A stretch of DNA of 32,257 bases from positions 1 through 32,257 of the forward strand of contig JAGCNL010000022.1 in the NCBI GenBank assembly GCA_017645945.1. Reading direction: 5' to 3'. How positions within the stretch are numbered: position 1 is the stretch's first letter; each line of letters opens with the position of its first letter. Both the position numbers and the translations under genes were made by a program. Source of the DNA: Salinivirgaceae bacterium (lineage in GTDB: Bacteria > Bacteroidota > Bacteroidia > Bacteroidales > SZUA-534). The notes beneath the pieces were generated by a model that saw nothing but the letters and a program-made list of their open reading frames with translations, did no database searches and had not been told where the DNA came from. Positions 1-6,936 of the stretch are shown here, in pieces.

Positions 1-1
1 C

Positions 2-841
2 GAGATTATCATCACATCGCGCTCTGGCGAGCAGGCTAAATACCTTGTTCCACTGTCGAAGCAGATTCTGGTTCAGGAGAACGATTACGTCCGCGCAGGC
101 ATTCCATTGTCTGACGGTGCCATCACCCCGCAGGACATCCTTTCGATTATGGGCCCGACCAAAGTTCAGGAGTACATCGTGAACGAGGTTCAAGAGGTTT
201 ACCGTCTGCAAGGTGTGAAAATCAACGACAAGCACTTTGAGGTGATTGTACGCCAGATGATGCGCAAGGTCGAGATTATCGATCCGGGTGACACCAAGTT
301 CCTTGAGAAGCAATTGGTTGACAAGAACGACTTCATGGAGGAGAACGACTGGATTTGGGACAAGAAAGTTGTTACCGATGCCGGCGACTCTGAAACTTTG
401 AAGCCAGGTCAGATTGTGACAAGCCGCAAGCTGCGCGACGAGAACTCTATCTTGAAACGTAAGGACTTGCGTCTGGTTGAGGCCCGCGACACCGTTCCTG
501 CAACATCTAACCAGGTTCTGCAGGGTATCACACGTGCCGCATTGCAGACTAAGAGCTTCATTTCGGCTGCATCGTTCCAGGAGACAACCAAAGTGCTCAA
601 CGAGGCTGCCATCTGCGCAAAATCAGACCCGATGGAGGGCTTGAAGGAGAACGTTATCGTTGGTCACTTGATTCCTGCAGGTACAGGCACACGCTTGTTC
701 TCTGACCTGATTGTGGGTTCGAAGGATGAGTATGAGGCTCTGACCAGCAAACGCAGCATCGACGACGATGACTACACTGTTGACCAGGAGATTATGGAAA
801 TGACTTCTGAGACAGGTGCTGATATTGAAGACGGAGAATAA
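2..841 (+). CDS. rpoC: DNA-directed RNA polymerase subunit beta', C-terminal part
   Basis: This is the C-terminal end of the beta' subunit of RNA polymerase, cut by the left window edge. The open frame runs from base 2 to a TAA stop at 839-841, about 279 residues. Typical C-terminal beta' stretches are visible: [12 protein letters not shown], then [31 protein letters not shown], and near the end the [12 protein letters not shown] and [20 protein letters not shown] segments, which are very conserved in beta'. The acidic tail ([13 protein letters not shown] onward) is common in Bacteroidota. An intrinsic terminator follows 18 bases after the stop, so transcription of the rpoBC unit probably ends there. 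The next gene, of the DUF3467 family, is a usual neighbour of rpoC in this phylum. Confidence 0.97.
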   Translation, partial: EIIITSRSGEQAKYLVPLSKQILVQENDYVRAGIPLSDGAITPQDILSIMGPTKVQEYIVNEVQEVYRLQGVKINDKHFEVIVRQMMRKVEIIDPGDTKFLEKQLVDKNDFMEENDWIWDKKVVTDAGDSETLKPGQIVTSRKLRDENSILKRKDLRLVEARDTVPATSNQVLQGITRAALQTKSFISAASFQETTKVLNEAAICAKSDPMEGLKENVIVGHLIPAGTGTRLFSDLIVGSKDEYEALTSKRSIDDDDYTVDQEIMEMTSETGADIEDGE

Positions 842-858
842 TCTTCAAGATATTACAG

Positions 859-889
859 AAAAAGGCTGCCCAAGAGGGTGGCCTTTTTT
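859..889 (+). terminator. Intrinsic terminator after rpoC
   Basis: AAAAAGGCTGCCC (859-871) pairs with GGGTGGCCTTTTT (876-888) through two G-T wobbles, around an AAGA loop, and runs into a T tract. The position just after the rpoC stop fits a transcription end. Confidence 0.85.
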
Positions 890-1006
890 GTTTCTAACCA
901 GTTCAACCAGAATGATTTCTGATGGAACTGGAATCGACATAAATTGATTCTCATCCGTTATAGAAAGATTTTTCGGCGGATTGAGGCACTGCGATTGACA
1001 AATTGT

Positions 1007-1014
1007 TACTTTTG
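1007..1014 (+). promoter_or_regulatory. Candidate -7 box for the DUF3467 gene
   Basis: TACTTTTG matches the Bacteroidota -7 consensus TAnnTTTG exactly and lies 16 bases before the ATG at 1031, predicting a very short leader. The -33 side is weak: the best candidate, TTG at 981-983, lies 23 bases upstream, further than the usual 19-21. Confidence 0.5.
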
Positions 1015-1030
1015 AAAAAAATATCTGACT

Positions 1031-1354
1031 ATGAGCGAACAACAACAGCAAAACAAACAGTTGAACATTGAACTGACTGACGATGTGGCACAAGGAATCT
1101 ATTCTAATTTAGCCATAATCACACACTCAACATCAGAGTTTGTGCTTGATTTTGCGCGTGTTATGCCTGGAGTGCCAAAGGCTGGTGTCAAATCGCGCAT
1201 CATCCTTACGCCAGAGCACGCCAAACGTCTGCTTTTTGCCTTGCAAGACAACATCTCAAAGTACGAGGCATCGTTCGGCAAGATTAATCTGGCAGAAGGC
1301 CCTGCTGGCCGTTTCCCAATGAGCGGTTTTGGAACGCCAACGGCGAAGGCTTGA
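1031..1354 (+). CDS. DUF3467 domain-containing protein
   Basis: A 107-residue protein of the DUF3467 family, whose biochemical role is not established. Family-like stretches are visible: a start rich in glutamine and asparagine, then ELTDDVAQGIYSNLAIITHS, FVLDFARVMPGVPKAGVKSR, IILTPEHAKRLLFALQDNI and a final short YEASFGKI segment. No signal peptide or membrane segment is seen, so it should be cytosolic. It sits directly after rpoC but is separated from it by a terminator and has its own -7 box, so it is probably transcribed separately. The ATG at 1031 is the first in frame. The short low-complexity N-terminus and Gly/Pro-rich C-terminus are ordinary for the family. Confidence 0.85.
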   Translation: MSEQQQQNKQLNIELTDDVAQGIYSNLAIITHSTSEFVLDFARVMPGVPKAGVKSRIILTPEHAKRLLFALQDNISKYEASFGKINLAEGPAGRFPMSGFGTPTAKA

Positions 1355-1359
1355 TGATG

Positions 1360-1415
1360 GGTGTTGGTCCTGATAGCTATCGTGATTAGGTATTAGGTGT
1401 TGGAAGACGATAGCT
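1360..1415 (+). repeat. Imperfect direct repeat with inverted repeat
   Basis: GGTGTTGG followed by GATAGCT occurs twice, about 36 bases apart. The second halves also form a perfect 9-bp inverted repeat, AGCTATCGT (1375-1383) with ACGATAGCT (1407-1415). It has no T tract, so it is not an obvious terminator. No function is assigned. Confidence 0.4.
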
Positions 1416-1463
1416 GCACCAAATAGCGCGAACAGAATTACCCTCGGAAAGATATGAAAGAGA

Positions 1464-1488
1464 CCTGCCGATTGTGGCGGGCTTTTTT
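1464..1488 (+). terminator. Intrinsic terminator upstream of the phased repeats
   Basis: CCTGCC (1464-1469) pairs with GGCGGG (1476-1481), with one T-G wobble, followed by C and six T residues. It ends transcription coming from the DUF3467 gene and so insulates the ATPase gene downstream. Confidence 0.75.
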
Positions 1489-1528
1489 GTGTTTTGGAAG
1501 GAATATTTTGCTGGTGTGTTCACCTATC

Positions 1529-1645
1529 ATCGTCAAATTCGTGGCAATTTTTAAGGGTGATATCGTCAAATTCGTGGCAATTTTTAAGAGGACTATCGTC
1601 AAATTCGTGGCATTTTTATATATTTGCATCGTCAAATTCGTGGCA
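1529..1645 (+). repeat. Four 18-bp direct repeats at an exact 33-bp period
   Basis: The core ATCGTCAAATTCGTGGCA occurs without any mismatch at 1529, 1562, 1595 and 1628, always 33 bases apart, about three helical turns, so the copies lie on roughly the same DNA face. The 15-base linkers vary but start with a run of T. The core itself contains AAATT and, just after it, AATTT, a weak dyad. The last copy ends 32 bases before the ATG of the ATPase gene. Together with the intervening -7 box this looks like a set of operator sites. It is not CRISPR-like: the linkers are too short and resemble each other. Confidence 0.9.
1619..1626 (+). promoter_or_regulatory. Candidate -7 box of the DUF4143 ATPase gene
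   Basis: TATATTTG matches TAnnTTTG exactly and lies in the linker between the third and fourth direct repeats. A start about six bases downstream would fall inside the fourth repeat, and the third repeat would cover the -33 region, where no clear TTTG is seen. A protein bound to the repeats would therefore block or assist the polymerase. Confidence 0.5.
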
Positions 1646-1677
1646 AATTTGTTGTTAACTGACAGATTTTAAAGATT

Positions 1678-3006
1678 ATGTTAAAAAGAAAATTTTACAA
1701 CGATTTGGTCAGGTGGAAAAAGGAGAAAAAACAGGAGTGCCTTTTGGTGAATGGAGCGCGGCAAATTGGGAAAACATTCATTATCGACACCTTTGGACGC
1801 GAGAATTATGGGCAGAACTACATCTACATAAATCTGCTTAAAAATCCAGAGCATAAGGAGATTTTTGAAGGCTCGCTTGAACCAGCGGAAATTTACAAGC
1901 GTCTGCAAATCAGTTTGAAAAACGTTCGTCTTGTAGAAAACAAAACGCTGATTTTCATTGATGAGATTCAGGTTTGCCCGAAGGCACGGACAGCGTTGAA
2001 GTTTTTGGCCATCGACAACCGGTACGACATAATCGCTTCGGGCAGTTTGCTCGGAATCCATTACAACCAGTCGGTGAACGATGTTGAGTTGGAGAAACAA
2101 ATCTCAATACCAGTGGGTTACGAGCGTGAGGTTGAGATGCATTCGCTCGATTTTGAGGAATTTCTGTGGGCTTGCGGCATTCAGGAGCAAGCAGTGGCAA
2201 TTCTACGAGAATATTTTGAGAAACAACAAGTTGTACCAACCGAAATAAACGAAAAATATGAGCAGTTGCTGCGCGAATATCTTGTTGTGGGCGGAATGCC
2301 CGAGGTGGTGAACACGTTTGTGGCAACATCGAATTTTTACAAGGCGTTTGAGGTGCAGCAGAAGATTTTGCAAGCCTACGAGGATGATATTCAGCATTAT
2401 GCTTCGAACGTTGACAAGCCCAAAATTAAAATGTGCTACAACTCGATTCCGAAGCAATTGGCCAAGGAATACACAAAATTCCAATTCAAGACCATTGAGA
2501 AAATGGGTTCGGCAAGAAAGTATGGTAGTTCTCTCGCGTGGCTCGAAGATGCTGGTTTGGTAAAATCGGTGAGGAACGTGTCGCTGCCCGAGATACCGCT
2601 GAAAGCTTACGAGCAATACGAGAATTTCAAGGTTTACGGCACCGACATAGGCATAACAACGGCCCTTTTTGGCACCGAGACACAGATTGCCTTGGTGAAA
2701 AATCAATTGAAAGGTCCGGCAAAAGGCGGTATCTACGAAAACCTTATTTTCGATATGCTCAACAAACGCAAAATCGGGTTAAACTATTTTAAACGAGCCG
2801 ATAACACGCAAGAGATTGAGTTTGTTTTCGAGAAAAACGGTGCAGTTGTGCCGGTTGAGGTGAAATCGAAAAACGGAATGACCTATTCGTTAAACGAATA
2901 TATTGAGCAGCACAACCCCGCCGTGGTGTACAAACTGATAGACGGCAACATTGGTAGTCTGCCCCCGAAAATCACTCTGCCGCATTATATGGCGATGTTT
3001 GTTTAG
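1678..3006 (+). CDS. AAA family ATPase with DUF4143 (ATP-binding protein)
   Basis: A 442-residue protein of the AAA_14/DUF4143 group, a family that is abundant and often multi-copy in bacteria and archaea but has no settled function. Visible features are the Walker A motif GARQIGKT (residues 26-33), Walker B LIFIDEIQ (91-98, acidic pair D95-E96), and a sensor-like IIASGSLLGI near 118-127. The second half is the DUF4143 region with LREYLVVGGMPEVV, and near the C-terminus EIEFVFEKNGAVVPVEVKSK, which resembles the E...ExK core of PD-(D/E)XK nuclease folds. The length is normal for the family and the frame is intact. It stands alone between a terminator and a non-coding RNA. Its promoter is embedded in four phased direct repeats, so the gene is probably tightly regulated, perhaps by its own product. 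The catalytic activity of the nuclease-like part is inferred only. Confidence 0.85.
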   Translation: MLKRKFYNDLVRWKKEKKQECLLVNGARQIGKTFIIDTFGRENYGQNYIYINLLKNPEHKEIFEGSLEPAEIYKRLQISLKNVRLVENKTLIFIDEIQVCPKARTALKFLAIDNRYDIIASGSLLGIHYNQSVNDVELEKQISIPVGYEREVEMHSLDFEEFLWACGIQEQAVAILREYFEKQQVVPTEINEKYEQLLREYLVVGGMPEVVNTFVATSNFYKAFEVQQKILQAYEDDIQHYASNVDKPKIKMCYNSIPKQLAKEYTKFQFKTIEKMGSARKYGSSLAWLEDAGLVKSVRNVSLPEIPLKAYEQYENFKVYGTDIGITTALFGTETQIALVKNQLKGPAKGGIYENLIFDMLNKRKIGLNYFKRADNTQEIEFVFEKNGAVVPVEVKSKNGMTYSLNEYIEQHNPAVVYKLIDGNIGSLPPKITLPHYMAMFV

Positions 3007-3070
3007 TATCGGCGGCCTGTTCCCCAAAAACAACTTTTAACATAATCGCTTATTTTTATTTACATTTACG

Positions 3071-3108
3071 CAACTATCGGCTGTGCTAAAGCGTCTTGTC
3101 GATAGTTG
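3071..3108 (+). terminator. Possible terminator hairpin after the ATPase gene
   Basis: CAACTATCG (3071-3079) pairs perfectly with CGATAGTTG (3100-3108) around a 20-base loop, followed by ATTTGTTTTATT. The large loop and interrupted T tract make it a weak intrinsic terminator; it may instead be a protein-binding dyad. Confidence 0.35.
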
Positions 3109-3198
3109 ATTTGTTTTATTAATTGGTAAAAAAGGAGTTTTAAAAACAGATAAAATTTTGATTTAAAGACATATTGACATTAGTCGCTTATTTGGTAG

Positions 3199-3341
3199 TG
3201 CCCTGGAACCTAGGAAATTTTAAGGCAAAAACCCAATCACAACGAATAGTGCACTTATGCAGCTGCATAGGTTGTACTTATCTGGTTGGGTGGGTTTTCC
3301 TAGGACCTCAGGGCATAGATACAGTTTCAATCTATGCTTTT
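3199..3341 (+). ncRNA. 6S-like structured RNA (candidate ssrS / 6S-Flavo class)
   Basis: No protein gene lies in 3007-3411, but this part folds as one long rod. TGCCCTG (3199-3205) pairs with CAGGGCA (3309-3315), and after a small internal loop CCTAGGAAA (3209-3217) pairs with TTTCCTAGG (3296-3304). An asymmetric bubble follows (3218-3230 against 3292-3295). Then come ACCCAATCA (3231-3239) with TGGTTGGGT (3283-3291), AGTGCA (3248-3253) with TGTACT (3273-3278), and a terminal palindrome TATGCAGCTGCATA (3256-3269). A closing stem, bubble and apical stem in about 117 nucleotides ending at a terminator is the layout of 6S RNAs, which bind RNA polymerase as a promoter mimic. The class assignment is inferred from shape, not from a covariance search. 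It lacks the SRP loop motif and any tRNA-like part. A weak TTTG at 3191-3194 may belong to its promoter. Confidence 0.55.
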
Positions 3342-3344
3342 TTT
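3313..3344 (+). terminator. Intrinsic terminator of the 6S-like RNA
   Basis: GCATAGAT (3313-3320) pairs perfectly with ATCTATGC (3330-3337) and is followed by seven T residues. Its first three bases are also the end of the closing stem of the RNA, so the two helices compete at their border. Confidence 0.85.
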
Positions 3345-3411
3345 ATTGCCAAAAGCGAATGATTACAAGTAACAGAATTATTGAGTATTAACACTATAAA
3401 AACTAAAAGCT

Positions 3412-3954
3412 ATGAGAGTAAAACATTTTATTTCGGTGGTTGCATTGGCAACATTAATGGTATCGTGTGGAACACAAAAACAGACAACATCGGTTGGACG
3501 AGGAGTTGAGATGGACATTCCGTGTCAGGTGTACGATGATGCCGACTATTTCCGCTCGTCGGGAACGGCAACGAATGTGAATCAACAGAATGCGCGTACT
3601 GCTGCATTGAACGCTGCAAAAAGTATGATTAACCAGAAGTTGGGCGGTACAGTGAAGGGCATTACCACAGATTATCAGCGGACGTTGGCTGGCAATGCAC
3701 AGCAAGAGGACATTGCCCGACTGATTGAGGGCGAGTTACAGATGGCTGTGGAGCGCACATTGAACGATGCGGAGCAAATCTGCGAGAAGATGTTCCGCAC
3801 TGACGCTGGCAACTATGAATCGTGGATTGGCATTCAGATTTCGAAGAAGAAACTTGCTGCGGAAATGGAGAAAGGACTATCAGAAAACGAACGGACGCGA
3901 GTGGTGCTTGACCGTGAAAAATTCGAGGAACGAAATAAGAAATATTTTGAATAG
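3412..3954 (+). CDS. LPP20-like lipoprotein
   Basis: A 180-residue predicted lipoprotein. The N-terminus is a lipoprotein signal (basic start, hydrophobic core, lipobox M-V-S-C with the acylated Cys at residue 19), so it should be anchored in the periplasmic or outer-membrane leaflet. The body carries the pattern of LPP20-type proteins: a polar start, then FRSSGTATNVNQQNARTAAL, where a small domain with repeated alanines and an NA-AK-MI helix follows, and late VERTLNDAEQICEKMFR and YESWIGIQISKKKL. The exact function is unknown; members are envelope proteins. It is followed after nine bases by a secreted membrane protein whose N-terminal half has a similar theme, so the two are probably co-transcribed and may work together. 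Confidence 0.7.
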   Translation: MRVKHFISVVALATLMVSCGTQKQTTSVGRGVEMDIPCQVYDDADYFRSSGTATNVNQQNARTAALNAAKSMINQKLGGTVKGITTDYQRTLAGNAQQEDIARLIEGELQMAVERTLNDAEQICEKMFRTDAGNYESWIGIQISKKKLAAEMEKGLSENERTRVVLDREKFEERNKKYFE

Positions 3955-3963
3955 CAACGGGTT

Positions 3964-4785
3964 ATGCGAAAGATACTATTATCGGCTTTGCTGATTGTGG
4001 TGGCTGTCGCCGCATCGGCGCAAAACAAGCCGCAATGGATTTACAAGCTGCCTAAAGCCAAAAACAACACCTATCGGTTTGTGATGGAAGCGGCAGTGGC
4101 GAATTCGGAAAACGAGGCGCGGACACAATCCATTGCAAGGGTTTTCCAACAAACGGGCAACCGTCTGGGGCAACCCGTGAATACGGCGGACATTAACAAC
4201 GCAGTGCAGCGAGGCGACAATTTTGCGGTGCTGTCATCGACATTCAACATACCAACAAACAAGGTTTGCGAGTGGACGGAGCGTCTGCCGAACGGAACCT
4301 ACAGGGTTTATGTGCTGTGTCAGGTGGCTGAAAACGCCAATATTAAAATGGATGCGCCTGCATACAACGAATGCAATGTAAATCAAGAGTTTAAAGATGG
4401 TAATGCGTTGTTGAAATCAATGTTTATTCCTGGTTTGGGGCAGATTGGCAAACGGCACTATGTTGAAGGAACGCTCACACTGCTGGGCGAGGCAGGACTT
4501 GCTGGCGCTGGTGCTTACTGTTATTTGTCGGCACAGAAAAAACTTGATGTGATGAAACGTGAGGGTGTGTCGTATTCCGACTATTCTGATGCCCACACAT
4601 CCTATAACCGACTGCGCGATGCCAGTTATGTGATTTGGGGCGCAGCGGCAGGACTGTATGTCTATAATCTGTTCCGCGCCTACACTATGCAACCGAAATA
4701 CAAAGACGGCATTTCGCTATATCCGACGGTTCTGCCTGAAAATGAACGAGTGACGCCTGGTGTAGCGATGAGAATAAAGTTTTGA
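3964..4785 (+). CDS. Secreted/membrane protein with DUF5683-like C-terminal domain
   Basis: A 273-residue protein with a cleavable signal peptide ending near ASAQ (residues 17-20). The first half (PQWIYKLPKAKNNTYRFVMEA, then many alanines and NSENEARTQSIARVFQQ) resembles the LPP20-like theme of the gene before it. The second half has FIPGLGQIGKRHYVEGT followed by two hydrophobic stretches (LLGEAGLAGAGAYCYL and ASYVIWGAAAGLYVYNLF), a two-helix membrane domain like that of DUF5683 proteins in Bacteroidota. The role is unknown. The nine-base gap to the lipoprotein gene suggests one transcript, and a lipoprotein gene follows after 41 bases. Confidence 0.6.
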   Translation: MRKILLSALLIVVAVAASAQNKPQWIYKLPKAKNNTYRFVMEAAVANSENEARTQSIARVFQQTGNRLGQPVNTADINNAVQRGDNFAVLSSTFNIPTNKVCEWTERLPNGTYRVYVLCQVAENANIKMDAPAYNECNVNQEFKDGNALLKSMFIPGLGQIGKRHYVEGTLTLLGEAGLAGAGAYCYLSAQKKLDVMKREGVSYSDYSDAHTSYNRLRDASYVIWGAAAGLYVYNLFRAYTMQPKYKDGISLYPTVLPENERVTPGVAMRIKF

Positions 4786-4826
4786 AATTGAGAATTGAAA
4801 GTGTCTGAAGTCAAAATAAAGCAACT

Positions 4827-6083
4827 ATGAAAAGAATTCTGTGGATTCTGTGTGTTCTGTGCGAAATATTTATTCTGACGGGTTGCATTAAAAGCCTTGA
4901 AGATGAAGGTATTTATGGCGAAACCATTTGCACGGGAACGGTAATCAATAACCAGAACAGCCAGCCTGTGGAGGGAATGCGTGTGAGCAAGACCGACGGC
5001 AAAACCATCACCGACGTGACGCTGACCGAGGCCGACGGCAGTTTCAGCATCGCGGTAACGCCCGAAGATGTGCACCGCAACTTTTATCTGCTGATTGAGG
5101 CCGACTCGCTCTACGGCAGCCGCGATGTGCAGTTCACCCGTTTCCCGTTTGGCAATCAGCAGTTTAATCTTGGTGTTGTGCAGGTGCAGGGGCCAGTGCC
5201 GCCTACGGTTCTGACAACCTCGGTGCAAGCCATTGCGGCCAACTCGGCTGCGGCTGGAGGGAATGTTACCGAAGTTGGCGGCTCGGCCGTAACAGTGCGC
5301 GGCGTATGCTGGAGCACCCTTCAACTGCCCACCGTCAGCGACCCGCACACTACCGACGGACGCGGCCCAGGAGAGTTCACTAGCCAACTGACAGGTTTGA
5401 GCGTGAACACCGTTTATTATGTTCGGGCATACGCCACCAATAATTATGGTACAGGGTATGGTGAACAATATGAATTTCGTACTGCCGACGGTCTGCCAAC
5501 AGTTGTAACCGACACAGTTACAAATATTTCAGCCACTGCAGCCACCGCCAACGGTGAGGCAATGGCAGACGGCGGATTTGGCATTATTGCACGTGGTGTA
5601 TGCTGGAGCACTGCGCAGCAACCCACAATAATGAATAATCATACCATTGACAGTCTTGGGCTTGGTGCATTTGCCTGCTTGTTAACCGACCTTGAGCCAG
5701 GCACCACCTATTATGTTCGGGCATACGCCACCAATGTATCAGGCACTGGTTATGGCGAACAGCAAATGTTTACCACTTTGAGCGGATTGCCAAACGTTCT
5801 GACTGCCGCCGTTGACACTGCCGCCATTACAGCCACAACCGCCACTTTGGGCGGCACGGTTAGCACCGATGGCGGATTTGCTTGTACAGCCCGCGGCATC
5901 TGTTACGGCACACAACCTGCGCCAACCATTGCCAACGCTCACACTGCCGACGGTTCAGGCACTGGTGATTTTACAAGTCATATTGCAGGTTTGCAAAGTG
6001 GTATCACTTATTATGCTCGCGCATACGCCACCAACGTCATTGGCACGGTGTATGGCGAGGAAGTTGTTTTTGAAACGAAGTGA
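4827..6083 (+). CDS. Surface lipoprotein with carboxypeptidase-like domain and three ~98-residue repeats
   Basis: A 418-residue predicted lipoprotein: a hydrophobic start and lipobox L-T-G-C put the acylated Cys at residue 20. Residues about 34-110 look like a carboxypeptidase-regulatory-like beta sandwich (TGTVINNQNSQPVEGMRV, ADGSFSIAV). Three tandem repeats of about 98-100 residues follow, each with RG(V/I)C(W/Y), a TDG or DS turn, and the ending TYY(V/A)RAYATN..GT.YGE, of fibronectin-III-like character common in Bacteroidota surface proteins. The repeats are recent at DNA level: a 27-base stretch at 5415-5441 recurs exactly at 5709-5735 and with a few changes near 6009. Base composition is more GC-rich than in the two genes that follow. 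A structural or binding role at the cell surface is likely; the ligand is unknown. Confidence 0.75.
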   Translation: MKRILWILCVLCEIFILTGCIKSLEDEGIYGETICTGTVINNQNSQPVEGMRVSKTDGKTITDVTLTEADGSFSIAVTPEDVHRNFYLLIEADSLYGSRDVQFTRFPFGNQQFNLGVVQVQGPVPPTVLTTSVQAIAANSAAAGGNVTEVGGSAVTVRGVCWSTLQLPTVSDPHTTDGRGPGEFTSQLTGLSVNTVYYVRAYATNNYGTGYGEQYEFRTADGLPTVVTDTVTNISATAATANGEAMADGGFGIIARGVCWSTAQQPTIMNNHTIDSLGLGAFACLLTDLEPGTTYYVRAYATNVSGTGYGEQQMFTTLSGLPNVLTAAVDTAAITATTATLGGTVSTDGGFACTARGICYGTQPAPTIANAHTADGSGTGDFTSHIAGLQSGITYYARAYATNVIGTVYGEEVVFETK

Positions 6084-6112
6084 TATATAAAAATAATAAA
6101 GGAGAATAAATT

Positions 6113-6922
6113 ATGATACTAATTGATAGACAGAGATATATTGGTGATTTAGAAAAATATGGTGATAAAGAGTACCCTGAATTTTTATATAAATATAGGC
6201 GTGCCGATAACAAGAATGACCTTATGTTTCTAACAGAGCCGATAGTTTATTTGTCATCGCCAATCAAATTTGAAGACGATGAAAAAGATTGTCGTTTACC
6301 TAAACAATACCCGAACAGAAAAGAAGATATTATTCAATTGCTCAAACAAGATTTACACAAGAAATATTCAGAGTGGGATGACCAAAAATTGACTTCAGAA
6401 GCTGAAAAAATTGATTCTCCATTATTGCATCCTGAAAAAATAATAGAATTTGAACGTGAACGCCAAGATATTGATAATAAAATGCTTGGCATATTAAGTC
6501 TGACATTGAGATTCGATAATGAATATATGTGGGAAAAATATGGAGGAAACTCAACAGGTTTTTGTATAAAGTACGATACCAATTTATTGTTTGATTGTAC
6601 AAAAGGTGCTATTCATAGTATTTCTTACGAAGAAGAATTGCCCAAAATCAAACAATTGGAAGAATACTGGATGTATTCATTTTTAACAAATTATTTTACC
6701 AAAAGAACCAACCCATTTTGTAAAGAAGAAGAATGGAGAATCTATAAAAGGGGGTTCAGCGCAGTGGATGATGAGAATCGTCGGGTTCCCATAGCCAAAG
6801 AGTGCATTAAAGCCGTTTATTTAGGCACAAAAATGTCCGATAATTACAAGCAAGAAATAACAGAATTAGTGAGAAATAAATATGGTCTTGAAGCAATTGA
6901 CTTATCTAAAGGAAAACTATAA
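6113..6922 (+). CDS. DUF2971 family protein
   Basis: A 269-residue protein recognised as DUF2971 by its order of motifs: FLYKYRRADN near the start, FLTEPIVYLSSPIKFEDDEKD, then LGILSLTLRFDNEYMWEKYG, STGFCIKYD, a WRIYKRG segment preceded by a cluster of acidic residues, and CIKAVYLGTKMSDNY. DUF2971 has no proven biochemical activity; members often occur among mobile or defence genes. A good ribosome site (AAAGGAG at 6098-6104) precedes the ATG. No signal peptide or membrane segment is visible. The gene is clearly more AT-rich than the repeat-protein gene before it, as is the AbiC-like gene 14 bases downstream, so the two probably arrived together and share a transcript. Confidence 0.75.
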   Translation: MILIDRQRYIGDLEKYGDKEYPEFLYKYRRADNKNDLMFLTEPIVYLSSPIKFEDDEKDCRLPKQYPNRKEDIIQLLKQDLHKKYSEWDDQKLTSEAEKIDSPLLHPEKIIEFERERQDIDNKMLGILSLTLRFDNEYMWEKYGGNSTGFCIKYDTNLLFDCTKGAIHSISYEEELPKIKQLEEYWMYSFLTNYFTKRTNPFCKEEEWRIYKRGFSAVDDENRRVPIAKECIKAVYLGTKMSDNYKQEITELVRNKYGLEAIDLSKGKL

Positions 6923-6936
6923 AATAGATAGAGAAG

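Noticed and set aside
1529..1645. CRISPR-like array
   Set aside because: Four 18-bp repeats with 15-bp linkers are far too short, the linkers resemble each other, and there are no cas genes.
1438..1672. Open frames on both strands with an 11-residue repeated peptide (plus-strand unit IVKFVAIFK)
   Set aside because: The peptide repeat is only a translation of the 33-bp DNA repeat (33 is a multiple of three); no ribosome site, no family, and it overlaps a terminator and the promoter.
3174..3362. 62-residue open frame
   Set aside because: It covers exactly the structured RNA and its terminator; the base pairing explains the sequence better than coding.
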